Origin: DSBG01 sp049975365
Lineage (GTDB): Bacteria > Desulfobacterota > Desulfomonilia > UBA1062
Assembly (NCBI GenBank): GCA_049975365.1
Contig: JBNGDS010000050.1
Span: forward strand, 1-24,558
Direction: 5' to 3'
Length of the DNA: 24,558 nt
The notes beneath the pieces are model-generated. The model worked only from the letters and a program-made list of their open reading frames with translations. It was not told the DNA's origin and did not search any database. Position 1 is the stretch's first letter. Every line of letters begins with the position of its first letter. The position numbers were made by a program, and so were the translations under genes. This document shows positions 1 through 8,292 of the stretch, piece by piece.

Positions 1-2259
1 CAGTATCCTGAATGGGTGCACCCCCGCCTGAAAGACGTTCTCCAGAAACGAGGGATCAAAGAACTCTATAGCCACCAGGCCCGGGCAGTGGACATCGTCA
101 GGTCAGGCAGGGATGTCGTGCTGGTCACGCCTACGGCAAGCGGGAAAACGCTGTGCTACAACCTGCCGGTTCTGCAGTACATTCTCGAGAAGCCGGAAAC
201 GAGAGCCCTGTATCTCTTTCCCACCAAGGCACTGGCCCAGGACCAGATGCACGAGATACACGGTCTGATTGGCGAACTGAAGACCGATATCAGGACATTC
301 ACCTATGACGGGGACACCCCTGATGATGCCAGGCAGGCAATCCGCAAGCAGGGTCACGTGGTGGTGACCAACCCCGACATGCTGCACACCGGGATCCTGC
401 CTCACCATACCAAGTGGCAGAAACTCTTCGCAAACCTGAAGTACGTGGTGGTTGACGAGCTTCATGTGTACCGCGGCGTATTCGGCAGCCACCTGACCAA
501 CGTATTCAGGCGCCTGAGGAGGATCTGCCGCTTCTATGGAGCAGATCCACTATTCATCTGCTGTTCGGCTACGGTGGCAAATCCGAAGGAACATGCAGAG
601 AATCTCCTGGAGCGACCTGTCGAGTTGATCGACAAGAGCGGAGCCCCGAGTGCAGAAAAGACGTTCATCCTCTACAATCCGCCCATCATCAACCGCGAAC
701 TGGGTATCCGCCAATCGGCCATCACCCCTGCACGCAGGATCGCCGCAGACCTTATCGACAACCGGATCCAGACCATTATGTTCACCACCAGCCGTCTCAA
801 CGTGGAGGTGCTCACCAAGTATCTCAAGGACACCTTCAGGGGCAGAACACCCGTGAACGATCATTTCGTCAGCGGATACCGGGGCGGGTATCTTCCGAAC
901 CTGCGAAGGGAAATCGAGAAAGGCCTCCGGGAGCGGGAGGTGATGGGGGTGGTGAGCACCAATGCCCTGGAACTGGGAATCGACATCGGCGATCTCGAGG
1001 CCTGCATCCTGGCTGGCTACCCGGGCTCAATCGCCAGCACGTGGCAGCAGGCGGGGAGGGCGGGGCGCCGTATGGGACACAGCCTGGCTCTCCTGATCGC
1101 ACGAAGCACGCCCATCGATCAGTATATTGTTGAAAACCCCGAGTTCTTCTTCTCCCGGTCACCAGAACACTGCCGCGTAAACCCGGATAACCTCCTGATC
1201 CTCCTTCACCATATCAAATCCGCTGCCTTCGAACTCCCCTTCGAGCGAGGTGAACGGTTCGGGAAGGAGAACCTGGAAGAACTCCTGGAGTATCTCGAGG
1301 AAAAGGGAGTACTCCACCGTGTTGACGAGCGGTGGCATTGGACCGCGGAGAGCTATCCGGCTGATGAGATCAGTCTGCGCAGCGTGAACCCGGAGAACAT
1401 CGTGGTCATTGACACGAGCGAGACCGCAAATCCCAGGGTTATTGCCGAGGTTGACTGGGACAGCGCCTTCACCACCGTACACGAAGGAGCCATCTACATG
1501 GTGGAATCACAGCAGTACCATGTGGACACCCTGGATCTCGAACGAAGGAAGGCCTATGTCAAGAAAGTGGACGTGGACTACTACACCGATGCCATGACAT
1601 ACACGAACGTGCGGGTCATCGATGATTTTGACAAGACCCTGTTTGGAAGGATCATCGTTGAGCACGGCGAGGTTGAGGTGGTCCGCAAGGTAGTCGGCTA
1701 CAAAAAGATCAAGTTCTACACATCCGAGAATGTGGGGTACGGAGATGTGACCCTTCCCCAGAAGGACATGCACACCACGAGCTACTGGTTCACCATCCCC
1801 TGGGATCTTCTTGGCACGCTTGCCCTGAGACGCGAAGAGATCGTCGACGGGCTCAAGGGTCTGGCCCACGCACTGCATCACCTCAGTGCCGTATTCCTCA
1901 TGGCGGATATCAGGGACATTGATCGCGCCATAGGGGACAAGAGCGGCCAGTGGTACGTACGTCACGGCCGCGACAGCAGGGTAATCCTGACATCGCCTGC
2001 TGGCCAGGAGAGGGATTCGGACGTCATGATGGACGCATACGACCCGACGGTCTTCATCTTCGATGCCTACCCGGGAGGTATCGGGTTTTCAGACCTGCTC
2101 TACGAGCAGCACACAGGACTGATGGAAGCAGTGAGAGCATTGATTCATTCATGTGGCTGCGAGCACGGGTGCCCCATGTGCGTCGGGCCTGTGCTGGAGG
2201 CTGGACCGTCGGCAAAGGAAGCGGCGCGCATGATTCTTACCCTGTTTGAATCGCCATGA
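1..2259 (+). CDS. mrfA: MrfA/YprA-type DEXH helicase with C-terminal DUF1998 zinc site (5' partial)
   Basis: This is a superfamily 2 ATP-dependent DNA helicase. In Bacillus the family member MrfA (YprA) works with MrfB in repair of mitomycin C damage. The sequence shows Walker A PTASGKT (nt about 130-150), a DELH box II (about 457-468), SAT motif III (about 568-576), and motifs V/VI reading TNALELGIDIG and QQAGRAGRR (about 960-1070). Near the C-terminus a C-x-C-x3-C-x2-C cluster (cysteine codons at 2152, 2158, 2170 and 2179) matches the zinc-binding end of the DUF1998 domain. The frame is open from base 1, and residues before the first GTG at 16 (QYPEW) fit the family, so the true start lies upstream of the window. 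The stop overlaps the next gene's start (ATGA), which indicates translational coupling. Family assignment is secure; the repair role is inferred from Bacillus. Confidence 0.93.
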   Translation, partial: QYPEWVHPRLKDVLQKRGIKELYSHQARAVDIVRSGRDVVLVTPTASGKTLCYNLPVLQYILEKPETRALYLFPTKALAQDQMHEIHGLIGELKTDIRTFTYDGDTPDDARQAIRKQGHVVVTNPDMLHTGILPHHTKWQKLFANLKYVVVDELHVYRGVFGSHLTNVFRRLRRICRFYGADPLFICCSATVANPKEHAENLLERPVELIDKSGAPSAEKTFILYNPPIINRELGIRQSAITPARRIAADLIDNRIQTIMFTTSRLNVEVLTKYLKDTFRGRTPVNDHFVSGYRGGYLPNLRREIEKGLREREVMGVVSTNALELGIDIGDLEACILAGYPGSIASTWQQAGRAGRRMGHSLALLIARSTPIDQYIVENPEFFFSRSPEHCRVNPDNLLILLHHIKSAAFELPFERGERFGKENLEELLEYLEEKGVLHRVDERWHWTAESYPADEISLRSVNPENIVVIDTSETANPRVIAEVDWDSAFTTVHEGAIYMVESQQYHVDTLDLERRKAYVKKVDVDYYTDAMTYTNVRVIDDFDKTLFGRIIVEHGEVEVVRKVVGYKKIKFYTSENVGYGDVTLPQKDMHTTSYWFTIPWDLLGTLALRREEIVDGLKGLAHALHHLSAVFLMADIRDIDRAIGDKSGQWYVRHGRDSRVILTSPAGQERDSDVMMDAYDPTVFIFDAYPGGIGFSDLLYEQHTGLMEAVRALIHSCGCEHGCPMCVGPVLEAGPSAKEAARMILTLFESP

Positions 2260-3569
2260 GTGTAAAGGACAGACTCAGACGACTCACAGGAGAAGAGCAC
2301 CCGTCTCCTGCAGAACCGCCAAACAAGGACGTGATCAAAGAACTTCGAAAGAAGATCGATGCCATCCTTGAACGGAGCCCTGCCAGGAGTTCACATCAGC
2401 CTATACACTTCACCGGCGAGGCTGTCAGGCTCGAAAATATCATACCCGGAGAGGAGGTGGAGACACCGCAGGGGAAATTCTTCTTTTCCCGGACTGTCTT
2501 CAGGGGGGCCACGTACCATGGAAACGTGAGGATCGGCGACCTCTCCCGTGTCAGCATGGACTCGGTAGGCATTCTTGCCGGGACCCCGGGTATGGCATTC
2601 CACCAATCCGGGCATGCGCTGTTTCTGGATACCGAGACCACCGGTCTTTCCGGAGGGACAGGCACGTTTCCCTTTCTCATCGGACTCGGGTGGTTCGAAG
2701 GGGACCATTTCGTCACCTGCCAGCTCTTTGCCCGGGATTTTTCCGAGGAAAAGGCCATGCTCTCCTGTTTGCAGGAACTCTCCTCCGAGAAGAGGTACCT
2801 GGTCACGTTCAACGGGAAGGCATATGACATCCCCCTCCTCGCAGCACGGTATGTGCTCGCCAGGCTCGAAGATCCGTTCGTTGGCATGGAGCACCTCGAT
2901 CTGCTCCACCCCTGCCGGAGACTCGTTGGCCACCGTCTGGAGAATAGCCGCCTGGTGACGCTCGAATCCGAGATTCTGGGGTTTCACCGCACGGGCGACA
3001 TTCCCGGATACGAGATCCCACAACGATACTTCGACTGGCTCAGGAGAAGAGACGGGCGGCTTGTGGAAGACGTGTTCGAACACAACAGGCTCGATGTCAT
3101 CTCCATGGCAGGTCTTACAAAGCACCTGTGCGATCTTCTCAGCGGGTTCGATGCAGAGGGTACATATCCGGGGAGCGACCTGTTCTGCGCCGCCCGTCTT
3201 CACCTCGAACGCGGAAACGTCGATGCCTCGCGCAGTCTTCTCGACCGGCTACTCCATTCTCAGACAGGACCTGTTGCCAAAGAGGCTCGGAAAGCCCTCT
3301 CTCTCCTGTACAAGAGGGCAGGGGCGTGGGGTGAGGCTGTCAGGCTGTGGGAAGAGATGCTCCGGGATGATTCCCTGGATGTCTTTGCCGCCGTTGAACT
3401 GGCGAAGTGGTATGAGCATCGGGCCCTCGAACACGAACGTGCGATAGAGCTCGTGAACACGGTCCTCGAACACCACGGTTCCCTGAGTCAGGAAGATCGA
3501 TGGTCTCTTGAACACCGTCTCCAGAGGTTGTTCAGAAAAACCGCCAGGGACTCCCTGCCTGAACGCTAG
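2256..3569 (+). CDS. mrfB: MrfB/YprB-type DEDDh exonuclease with TPR-like C-terminus
   Basis: The product is a 437-residue RNase H-fold 3'-5' exonuclease, partner of the upstream helicase. The DEDDh motifs are visible: D125-x-E127 in LDTETTGL (Exo I), NGKAYD with D191 (Exo II), and HNRLD with H276 and D280 (Exo III). Residues from about 310 onward (ARLHLERGNVDASRSLL, ALSLLYKRAGAW, AVELAKWYEHRA) read as helical TPR-like repeats, as in YprB. The start ATG at 2256 overlaps the mrfA stop, so the two proteins are probably made together. In Bacillus MrfB is the metal-dependent nuclease of the MrfAB excision pathway. Activity on interstrand or mitomycin adducts here is inference. The gene order and motif set make the assignment strong. 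Confidence 0.92.
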   Translation: MSVKDRLRRLTGEEHPSPAEPPNKDVIKELRKKIDAILERSPARSSHQPIHFTGEAVRLENIIPGEEVETPQGKFFFSRTVFRGATYHGNVRIGDLSRVSMDSVGILAGTPGMAFHQSGHALFLDTETTGLSGGTGTFPFLIGLGWFEGDHFVTCQLFARDFSEEKAMLSCLQELSSEKRYLVTFNGKAYDIPLLAARYVLARLEDPFVGMEHLDLLHPCRRLVGHRLENSRLVTLESEILGFHRTGDIPGYEIPQRYFDWLRRRDGRLVEDVFEHNRLDVISMAGLTKHLCDLLSGFDAEGTYPGSDLFCAARLHLERGNVDASRSLLDRLLHSQTGPVAKEARKALSLLYKRAGAWGEAVRLWEEMLRDDSLDVFAAVELAKWYEHRALEHERAIELVNTVLEHHGSLSQEDRWSLEHRLQRLFRKTARDSLPER

Positions 3570-3714
3570 GCGATCTCCCGGGTCATCCTCGATTTTCTCA
3601 AGAGAAGAATCTGTCTCCATATCTCTTCTGGTTTGTCTCCTATCGAACCTGATTGATTCCGCACTGCAGCCTGTGATAGGTGGTACTATCATACGAATCC
3701 TGAAGAGGTGTGCT

Positions 3715-5064
3715 ATGGATGACATCGTGAAGAAGATCGACGCATTGGCACGGTATCATGACGAAGTCTCTCCTGATCTCGTGAGGGAAAAGGATATCAA
3801 GCTGGGTCTGCGAAACGCGGACGGGACGGGTGTAGTCGTGGGGATCACATCCAAGGGAAGTGTCATCGGGTCGAAACGAGTTCCGCGTGAGGATGGTCAG
3901 GGAACCCTGGTCCACCCGGTTCCCGGAAGGCTTCTCTACTGTGGATACGATGCCATAGAACTCGCGGAACGCGTTCACGCTGAAGGACGGTTCGGATTCG
4001 AAGAGATCACCTACCTCCTCCTCACCGGAGAACTGCCCACTGAAGATGATATCAAAAAGATCACCCGCATGCTTTCCAAGAGGAGGGCGCTGACAAAGCT
4101 CGAACGCAGCATCCTCATGCAGGAGGCGGAAAACGAGAACCAGATGTTCGCCCTTCATGCAGTAGTATCTCACCTGAGCAGGTGTGATCCAAAGCCGGTA
4201 TCCCTTGACATCAGGGATGTGATCGAAACCTGCATCACCCTTATCGCCAAACTGCCCACAGTGATCGCATACAACTACAATGTGTCCCGGTACCGCCAGG
4301 GGGCGAGTCTCAGGATCATCAGGCCCGATCCTGACCTCTCGACTGCCGAGAATTTTCTGTACATGCTCAGGGGAGAAAGACCGACCCGCAAGGAGGCGAT
4401 GCTCTTCGATCTCTCCCTCATGCTCCATGCCGAACACGGCGGAGGGAACAATTCCACGTTCACGGTTCGCACTGTGTCGTCAAGCGGTGCAAACACCTAC
4501 ATGGCGATCTGCTCCGGTATCGCCTCATTGAGCGGCCATCTGCACGGTGGTGCAAACGAGGCGGTCATGATGATGATGAAGGATATCAAGAAGCACGTGA
4601 AGCACTGGGGAGACCGTGAAGAGGTGAAGGCATATCTGGTGAAAATTCTGGAGGGCAAAGCCCACGACAGGTCGGGAAAGATATACGGCATGGGCCATGC
4701 TGTCTATACCCTGAGCGACCCCAGGGCCGAAATTCTCAAGGTAAAGGCAGAAGAACTCGCCACGCGGAAAGAGCAGTTCATGGAGCTGAACCTCATGAAG
4801 CTCGTGGCAGACGTGGCGCGGGAACTGATCAAGGAGCGGAAAAATCAGGTTGTCGGTCCGAATGTCGATTTCTACTCGGGGTATGTCTACAGACTGCTTG
4901 GTATTCCTATTGAACTTTACACGCCGATCTTTGCCATGGCGCGGGTTGTCGGATGGTCTGCCCACAGGATCGAGCAGATCATCCAGGCGAAGCTCATCAG
5001 GCCGGCATACCTTACCTCGCTTCCGCAGGACTATCAGTATGTTTCGCTCAAGGACCGCCAGTAA
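3715..5064 (+). CDS. Citrate synthase (citrate/2-methylcitrate synthase family)
   Basis: The 449-residue protein would condense acetyl-CoA (or propionyl-CoA) with oxaloacetate at the entry to the TCA or methylcitrate cycle. The catalytic triad is visible: H277 in LHGGANE, H328 in GMGHAVY, and D385 in NVDFYSG. The N-terminal GLRNADGTGV followed by GRLLYCGYDAIEL is typical of the longer citrate synthases of clostridia, Bacteroidetes and other anaerobes. I chose ATG 3715 because AGAGGTG lies just upstream (about 3704-3710). The frame stays open back to 3508, but that would run into mrfB and add residues foreign to the family. Motifs do not decide between citrate and 2-methylcitrate as product. 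No aconitase or other cycle gene is adjacent; a hydrolase and an SDR follow on the same strand. Confidence 0.9.
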   Translation: MDDIVKKIDALARYHDEVSPDLVREKDIKLGLRNADGTGVVVGITSKGSVIGSKRVPREDGQGTLVHPVPGRLLYCGYDAIELAERVHAEGRFGFEEITYLLLTGELPTEDDIKKITRMLSKRRALTKLERSILMQEAENENQMFALHAVVSHLSRCDPKPVSLDIRDVIETCITLIAKLPTVIAYNYNVSRYRQGASLRIIRPDPDLSTAENFLYMLRGERPTRKEAMLFDLSLMLHAEHGGGNNSTFTVRTVSSSGANTYMAICSGIASLSGHLHGGANEAVMMMMKDIKKHVKHWGDREEVKAYLVKILEGKAHDRSGKIYGMGHAVYTLSDPRAEILKVKAEELATRKEQFMELNLMKLVADVARELIKERKNQVVGPNVDFYSGYVYRLLGIPIELYTPIFAMARVVGWSAHRIEQIIQAKLIRPAYLTSLPQDYQYVSLKDRQ

Positions 5065-5150
5065 TGCCGCGTATGGTTGAAGAGGGGGGTGCTCAGGGAT
5101 AACCGCGGGTAACAGAGGGACTTGAATGATTCTCTGGAAAGGATGGATCT

Positions 5151-6032
5151 ATGAAGAAGCTTGATTCGGACTTTCTCAGCAAAGGACTGAAGTGTTCTGG
5201 TTGGCTCTTTCTCCCCGAGGGTGCGCAAAAACCGCCCGTGGTCGTCATGGCCCACGGGATCGCTGTCCAGAAGGATTTCGGTCTCCAGACCTATGCGGAA
5301 TACTTTGCCGAAAAGGGAATGGCAGCCTACGTCTTTGACTACAGAAACTTCGGCGACAGCGATGGTGAACCGCGGAATCTCGTGAACCCGTGGAGACATC
5401 TCGCAGACTGGAAGGCCGCCATTGACCACGTGAGGGGCCTCCCACAGGTGAATCATGACCGGATAGCACTCTGGGGAACATCGTTTTCCGGTGGTCACGT
5501 GATGGTGACAGCCGCGAAGATCAAAGGAATCAAGGCCGTCGTGGCCCAGGTGCCTTTTGTGGATGGAATCTCGTCAACCATGCAGCTCCCGTTCACCTAT
5601 CAGGTCGAGGGGATGCTCCACGGGCTGAAGGATGTGCTCACCATGATCCGGGGCAGGGCTCCTCATACCATACCGGCAGTTGCCAAGCCGGGAACCTTTG
5701 CCCTCATGAATACCCAGGAGTACGTGGAGGGGTTTTCCGCTCTCGTCCCGCAAGATACCACCTGGAAAAACGAGGTTCCTGCACGTATTCTCCTATCGAT
5801 CAGCTCGTATCGGCCCATCATGTATGCACGGAGGATATCCTGCCCTGTTCTCATCATGTATTCCAGGAAGGATACCCTCATCCCGTACACGCGGGTCGAA
5901 AAGATGGGACGAAAAATTCCCAGGGCTGAGTGTATTGGCCTTGATGTCGGCCATTTTGACTTTTACACCGGAGAAGTCTTCACTCAGGTAGTGCAGAAGG
6001 AGGCCGAGTTTCTCACGCGTCATTTGTTCTGA
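5151..6032 (+). CDS. Alpha/beta hydrolase (dienelactone hydrolase/acyl-peptidase-like)
   Basis: This is a 293-residue serine hydrolase, probably cytoplasmic, with no signal peptide. The fold is clear: oxyanion-loop MAHGIAVQKDFG (residues 33-44), FDYRNFGDSDGE (62-73), nucleophile-elbow GTSFSGG with S111, acid D241 in SRKDTLIP, and H268 in DVGHFDFY. About 85 residues between the nucleophile strand and the acid (roughly 140-225, including several prolines) form a lid-like insert. An AAAGGATG site lies upstream of ATG 5151. It sits 86 nt downstream of citrate synthase and 107 nt upstream of an SDR on the same strand, so co-transcription is possible. The substrate cannot be told from sequence; esterase, thioesterase or peptidase activity are all open. 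Confidence 0.82.
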   Translation: MKKLDSDFLSKGLKCSGWLFLPEGAQKPPVVVMAHGIAVQKDFGLQTYAEYFAEKGMAAYVFDYRNFGDSDGEPRNLVNPWRHLADWKAAIDHVRGLPQVNHDRIALWGTSFSGGHVMVTAAKIKGIKAVVAQVPFVDGISSTMQLPFTYQVEGMLHGLKDVLTMIRGRAPHTIPAVAKPGTFALMNTQEYVEGFSALVPQDTTWKNEVPARILLSISSYRPIMYARRISCPVLIMYSRKDTLIPYTRVEKMGRKIPRAECIGLDVGHFDFYTGEVFTQVVQKEAEFLTRHLF

Positions 6033-6139
6033 AACAGTGATGAGTGTGTGGTGTGTGTGGTGCATCCTCGAGGAAGGATCGGTTTCCCCGGAGCAGGGTG
6101 AGCCGTGTGCTGTGAACGGATATTTCAAAGGAGGATTCC

Positions 6140-6967
6140 ATGCCGGGTATCAAGGACTTCAAGAATAAGGTCGTTGTCATTACCGGGGCAGGGTCAGGGA
6201 TCGGGCGTGCCACAGCCCTTGCGTTCGCTGCACAGGGTGCAGACCTCGTGATCGCTGATATCTACGAAGACAGGCTTGAAGAAGTGTCCGGGAAGCTCAC
6301 TGCCGCAGGTTCACGGGCACTGCTCAGGAAGGTGGATGTCTCGGACCGGTCACAGGTGGAGGATCTCGCACGGTTCGTGATGTCCGAGCGGTCCCGGGTG
6401 GATATCCTTCACAACAATGCGGGAGTTGCAATCGGGGCGAGCTTTGAGAGAACGAGCATCGAGGAGTGGGAATGGATCATGGCCACGAACTTCTGGGGTG
6501 TTCTCTACGGTGTCAAGGCGTTCCTCCCCCACATGATCGAACAGAGGTACGGTCATATCGTGAATACTTCGAGTGTGGCAGGCCTGTGCGCCACACCCGG
6601 AATGTCCGCTTACTGCACCACGAAGTTTGCTGTGGCAGCTCTTGGTGAGGCACTCAGGGCAGAGGTGAGGAGGTACGGCATCGGGGTGTCCACCATATGC
6701 CCTGGAGTCATCGATACCCGAATCTGTGCAGACGGACATTTGCACATGCGGGATGAAGCCCGTGCCACCAACACTAGGGTGATTGATTTCTACAGGAATT
6801 TCGGCTGGTCACCTGATTGCGTTGCAAAGGCGGTCCTCAGCGCAGTGAGATACAACCGTTCAGTTGTTCCAGTGGGGCCAGAGGCCTGGATCCAGTGGTT
6901 CGGCAAGCGGTTTTCGCAGAAAGGTCATGACGCCACGGTGGAGGTGATGGGGAGATTCTTGATGTGA
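6140..6967 (+). CDS. Short-chain dehydrogenase/reductase (SDR)
   Basis: This 275-residue classical SDR is an NAD(P)-dependent oxidoreductase. It has the Rossmann motif TGAGSGIG (residues 15-22), an acidic D40 at the end of beta-2 (which usually favours NAD), NNAG (92-95), and the catalytic S145, Y158 and K162. S-to-Y spacing is 13 residues, as expected. The C-terminal region carries ICPGVIDT and a long substrate loop. A strong AAAGGAGG lies just upstream of ATG 6140. A second SDR of very similar design lies at 11287-12147 on the other strand; both share NFWGV/NLWGV and an ICPG-(V/A) segment. The substrate is unknown. Adjacent hydrolase and citrate synthase suggest carbon metabolism, but that is weak inference. 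Confidence 0.87.
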   Translation: MPGIKDFKNKVVVITGAGSGIGRATALAFAAQGADLVIADIYEDRLEEVSGKLTAAGSRALLRKVDVSDRSQVEDLARFVMSERSRVDILHNNAGVAIGASFERTSIEEWEWIMATNFWGVLYGVKAFLPHMIEQRYGHIVNTSSVAGLCATPGMSAYCTTKFAVAALGEALRAEVRRYGIGVSTICPGVIDTRICADGHLHMRDEARATNTRVIDFYRNFGWSPDCVAKAVLSAVRYNRSVVPVGPEAWIQWFGKRFSQKGHDATVEVMGRFLM

Positions 6968-7230
6968 GTTTTTCAATGAAATACCGCAGTTCAGAACATG
7001 CAGCAGGGCATGGCCATCTTCAGGAGCACTGGATGATGCTGCCGAGGGATGGCTGGTACACACCATGGTCGAGCCTGGTGCTCCTATGGTAATTCGCTCC
7101 AACCAACCGAACTGACAGACGCTTGCCTCCTCACGTCCCGCAGGACGATATCGTCGGCTGCATCACGGGTTCCTGTTCCAGAGCACATCATGTGCAGGCA
7201 GGTGTGCCCTCGGAATGTTCACCCTCCCGG
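6968..7230. other. Convergent intergenic region with small inverted repeats
   Basis: No credible gene is seen between the SDR and the reverse-strand kinase gene. The stretch holds a short hairpin, CGTCC-CGCA-GGACG at 7134-7147, and an odd palindrome GCACATCATGTGC at 7183-7195. Neither is followed by a U-run on either strand, so I do not call a rho-independent terminator. Confidence 0.4.
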
Positions 7231-7971
7231 TTAGAGATGTTCCCGCTCCTTGTTGATGAGGTACTTGGCAACCACGCTGTTCACGGATTGTGGTGCGTTC
7301 TTGCCCTGTACATGGAGGCGCAGTGCCTCCACATCTGATTCCCACACCAGGTCGCCCGGAGCCATGCAGCAGAAGCTGCCGGGCGTATAATCCCGGGAGA
7401 TCGCATTGTCCTTGTAGTAAAAAAGCTCCTCGATGATCTCGGTGCCATACCCCCGCATCTCCGGTGGGATATCAGTGGGTTTGAACCACAGCTTGATCTC
7501 ACGCTCTGCATCCTCCGGATTGGCGGATGCATGGATGAGATTCTCGACACGGTCACCGATCTCTTTCCCGGTTTCGTCCTTGATGGGGACCACCGTGCCG
7601 AGCGCGCGGATGCATCCCGGTTTTTCCTCACGGGCATTGTGGGGGTTTGTGGGACCGGCGATATCCCGGACCTTTCTGATGGCATTCGGCCCGAGGTAGA
7701 CAAATGCGATCACCCTGCGCTTCCATGGTGCATCAGAATAGTGGAGCTTCCCCTGGATGTAGTCCAGGAGGGATGGAAAGAAGGGTTTTCCCAGATGTTC
7801 TGCATAGTGTTCCTCGGCAAGAATTCTGCCGACGTTGACAATCTTTGCCCCGGCGAACCTGAGGCCGGTATGAAACTCCGAGAGCTGGGAGAGGATGTAC
7901 CCTGTCAGAGAATTTTTCATTGCGTCAGGTTTGATGAGGACCAGCGTCTGCTCGAGATTGACCTTTTCCAT
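7231..7971 (-). CDS. ndk: Nucleoside diphosphate kinase, long form with insertions and C-terminal extension
   Basis: This enzyme transfers the gamma phosphate between NTPs and NDPs through a phosphohistidine. The protein has 246 residues against about 140-150 for a usual Ndk. Active-site positions are all present: K14 (KPDA), Y56 (AEEHYAEH), R102, T108 (PTNP), R122 (GCIR), N144 and the phosphorylated H147 in NLIHAS. Extra sequence sits around residues 72-88 (GKLHYSDAPWKRR) and 123-143 (ALGTVVPIKDETGKEIGDR). A C-terminal extension of about 80 residues follows residue 163 and contains MRGYGTEIIEELFYY and SFCCMAPGDLVWESD. ATG 7971 was chosen because AAGGAGG precedes it by a few bases; the longer frame to 8016 lacks a comparable site. 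The extension's role is unknown. The key histidine makes catalysis likely. Confidence 0.88.
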   Translation of the reverse strand: MEKVNLEQTLVLIKPDAMKNSLTGYILSQLSEFHTGLRFAGAKIVNVGRILAEEHYAEHLGKPFFPSLLDYIQGKLHYSDAPWKRRVIAFVYLGPNAIRKVRDIAGPTNPHNAREEKPGCIRALGTVVPIKDETGKEIGDRVENLIHASANPEDAEREIKLWFKPTDIPPEMRGYGTEIIEELFYYKDNAISRDYTPGSFCCMAPGDLVWESDVEALRLHVQGKNAPQSVNSVVAKYLINKEREHL

Positions 7972-8027
7972 GTGAGACCTCCTTGCCTGGGGTGTCGGAT
8001 GTGCGTCAGGACCCACATCTCATGGCG

Positions 8028-8057
8028 TTGATACAGGCTTCCTCTTTGCTGTGTCAA
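8028..8057 (-). promoter_or_regulatory. Candidate sigma-70 promoter for ndk
   Basis: On the reverse strand a perfect TTGACA (-35, 8052-8057) is separated by 18 bp from TATCAA (-10, 8028-8033). Transcription would start near 8021, about 50 nt before the ndk ATG at 7971. This is a match by eye; the -10 box matches only 4 of 6 consensus bases. Confidence 0.42.
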
Positions 8058-8205
8058 GTGAAACGTGTTCCACTAGAATATACCGGGGGGATGGTGCAAC
8101 AAAGGACCGCACCCCTGCGCAGATACCATGTGGAGAGACTGGAAAGTGTCTTGAACTGCCCTGAGAATATCTTCAGACATATGTGACGAGATACGTTGAG
8201 AATCA

Positions 8206-8233
8206 TTGCATTGAACACTGTGGTTAGTATATA
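8206..8233 (+). promoter_or_regulatory. Weak candidate promoter for the PAS protein gene
   Basis: TTGCAT (8206-8211) and TATATA (8228-8233) are spaced by 16 bp in an AT-rich stretch, about 53 nt before the ATG at 8293. The -35 match is poor, so this is tentative. Confidence 0.28.
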
Positions 8234-8292
8234 TACAGATAAGCACGGTTTACATTGTTGTGTGGCATGGATTGTACAGTGGGGGCAGATCA

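Larger units (their letters stand above)
7972..8292. other. Divergent intergenic region between ndk and the PAS gene
   Basis: The 321 bp between two divergent genes hold no credible coding sequence. They contain one candidate promoter for each direction (listed separately). A near-palindrome, GTGAAACGTGTTCCAC at 8058-8073 (6 of 8 half-site positions matching), directly abuts the predicted ndk -35 box and could be an operator. Confidence 0.45.

Noticed and set aside
2391..3203. Reverse frame of 270 codons opposite mrfB
   Set aside because: It is the antisense shadow of a motif-complete exonuclease gene, with no family features of its own.
3508..3714. N-terminal extension of the citrate synthase frame
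   Set aside because: It overlaps mrfB, adds residues foreign to the family, and ATG 3715 has its own ribosome-binding site.
6065..6074. Palindrome TCCTCGAGGA between the hydrolase and SDR genes, next to a GT-rich tract (6043-6062)
   Set aside because: Ten bases in a 107-bp gap is weak evidence, with no promoter in register; it may be chance.
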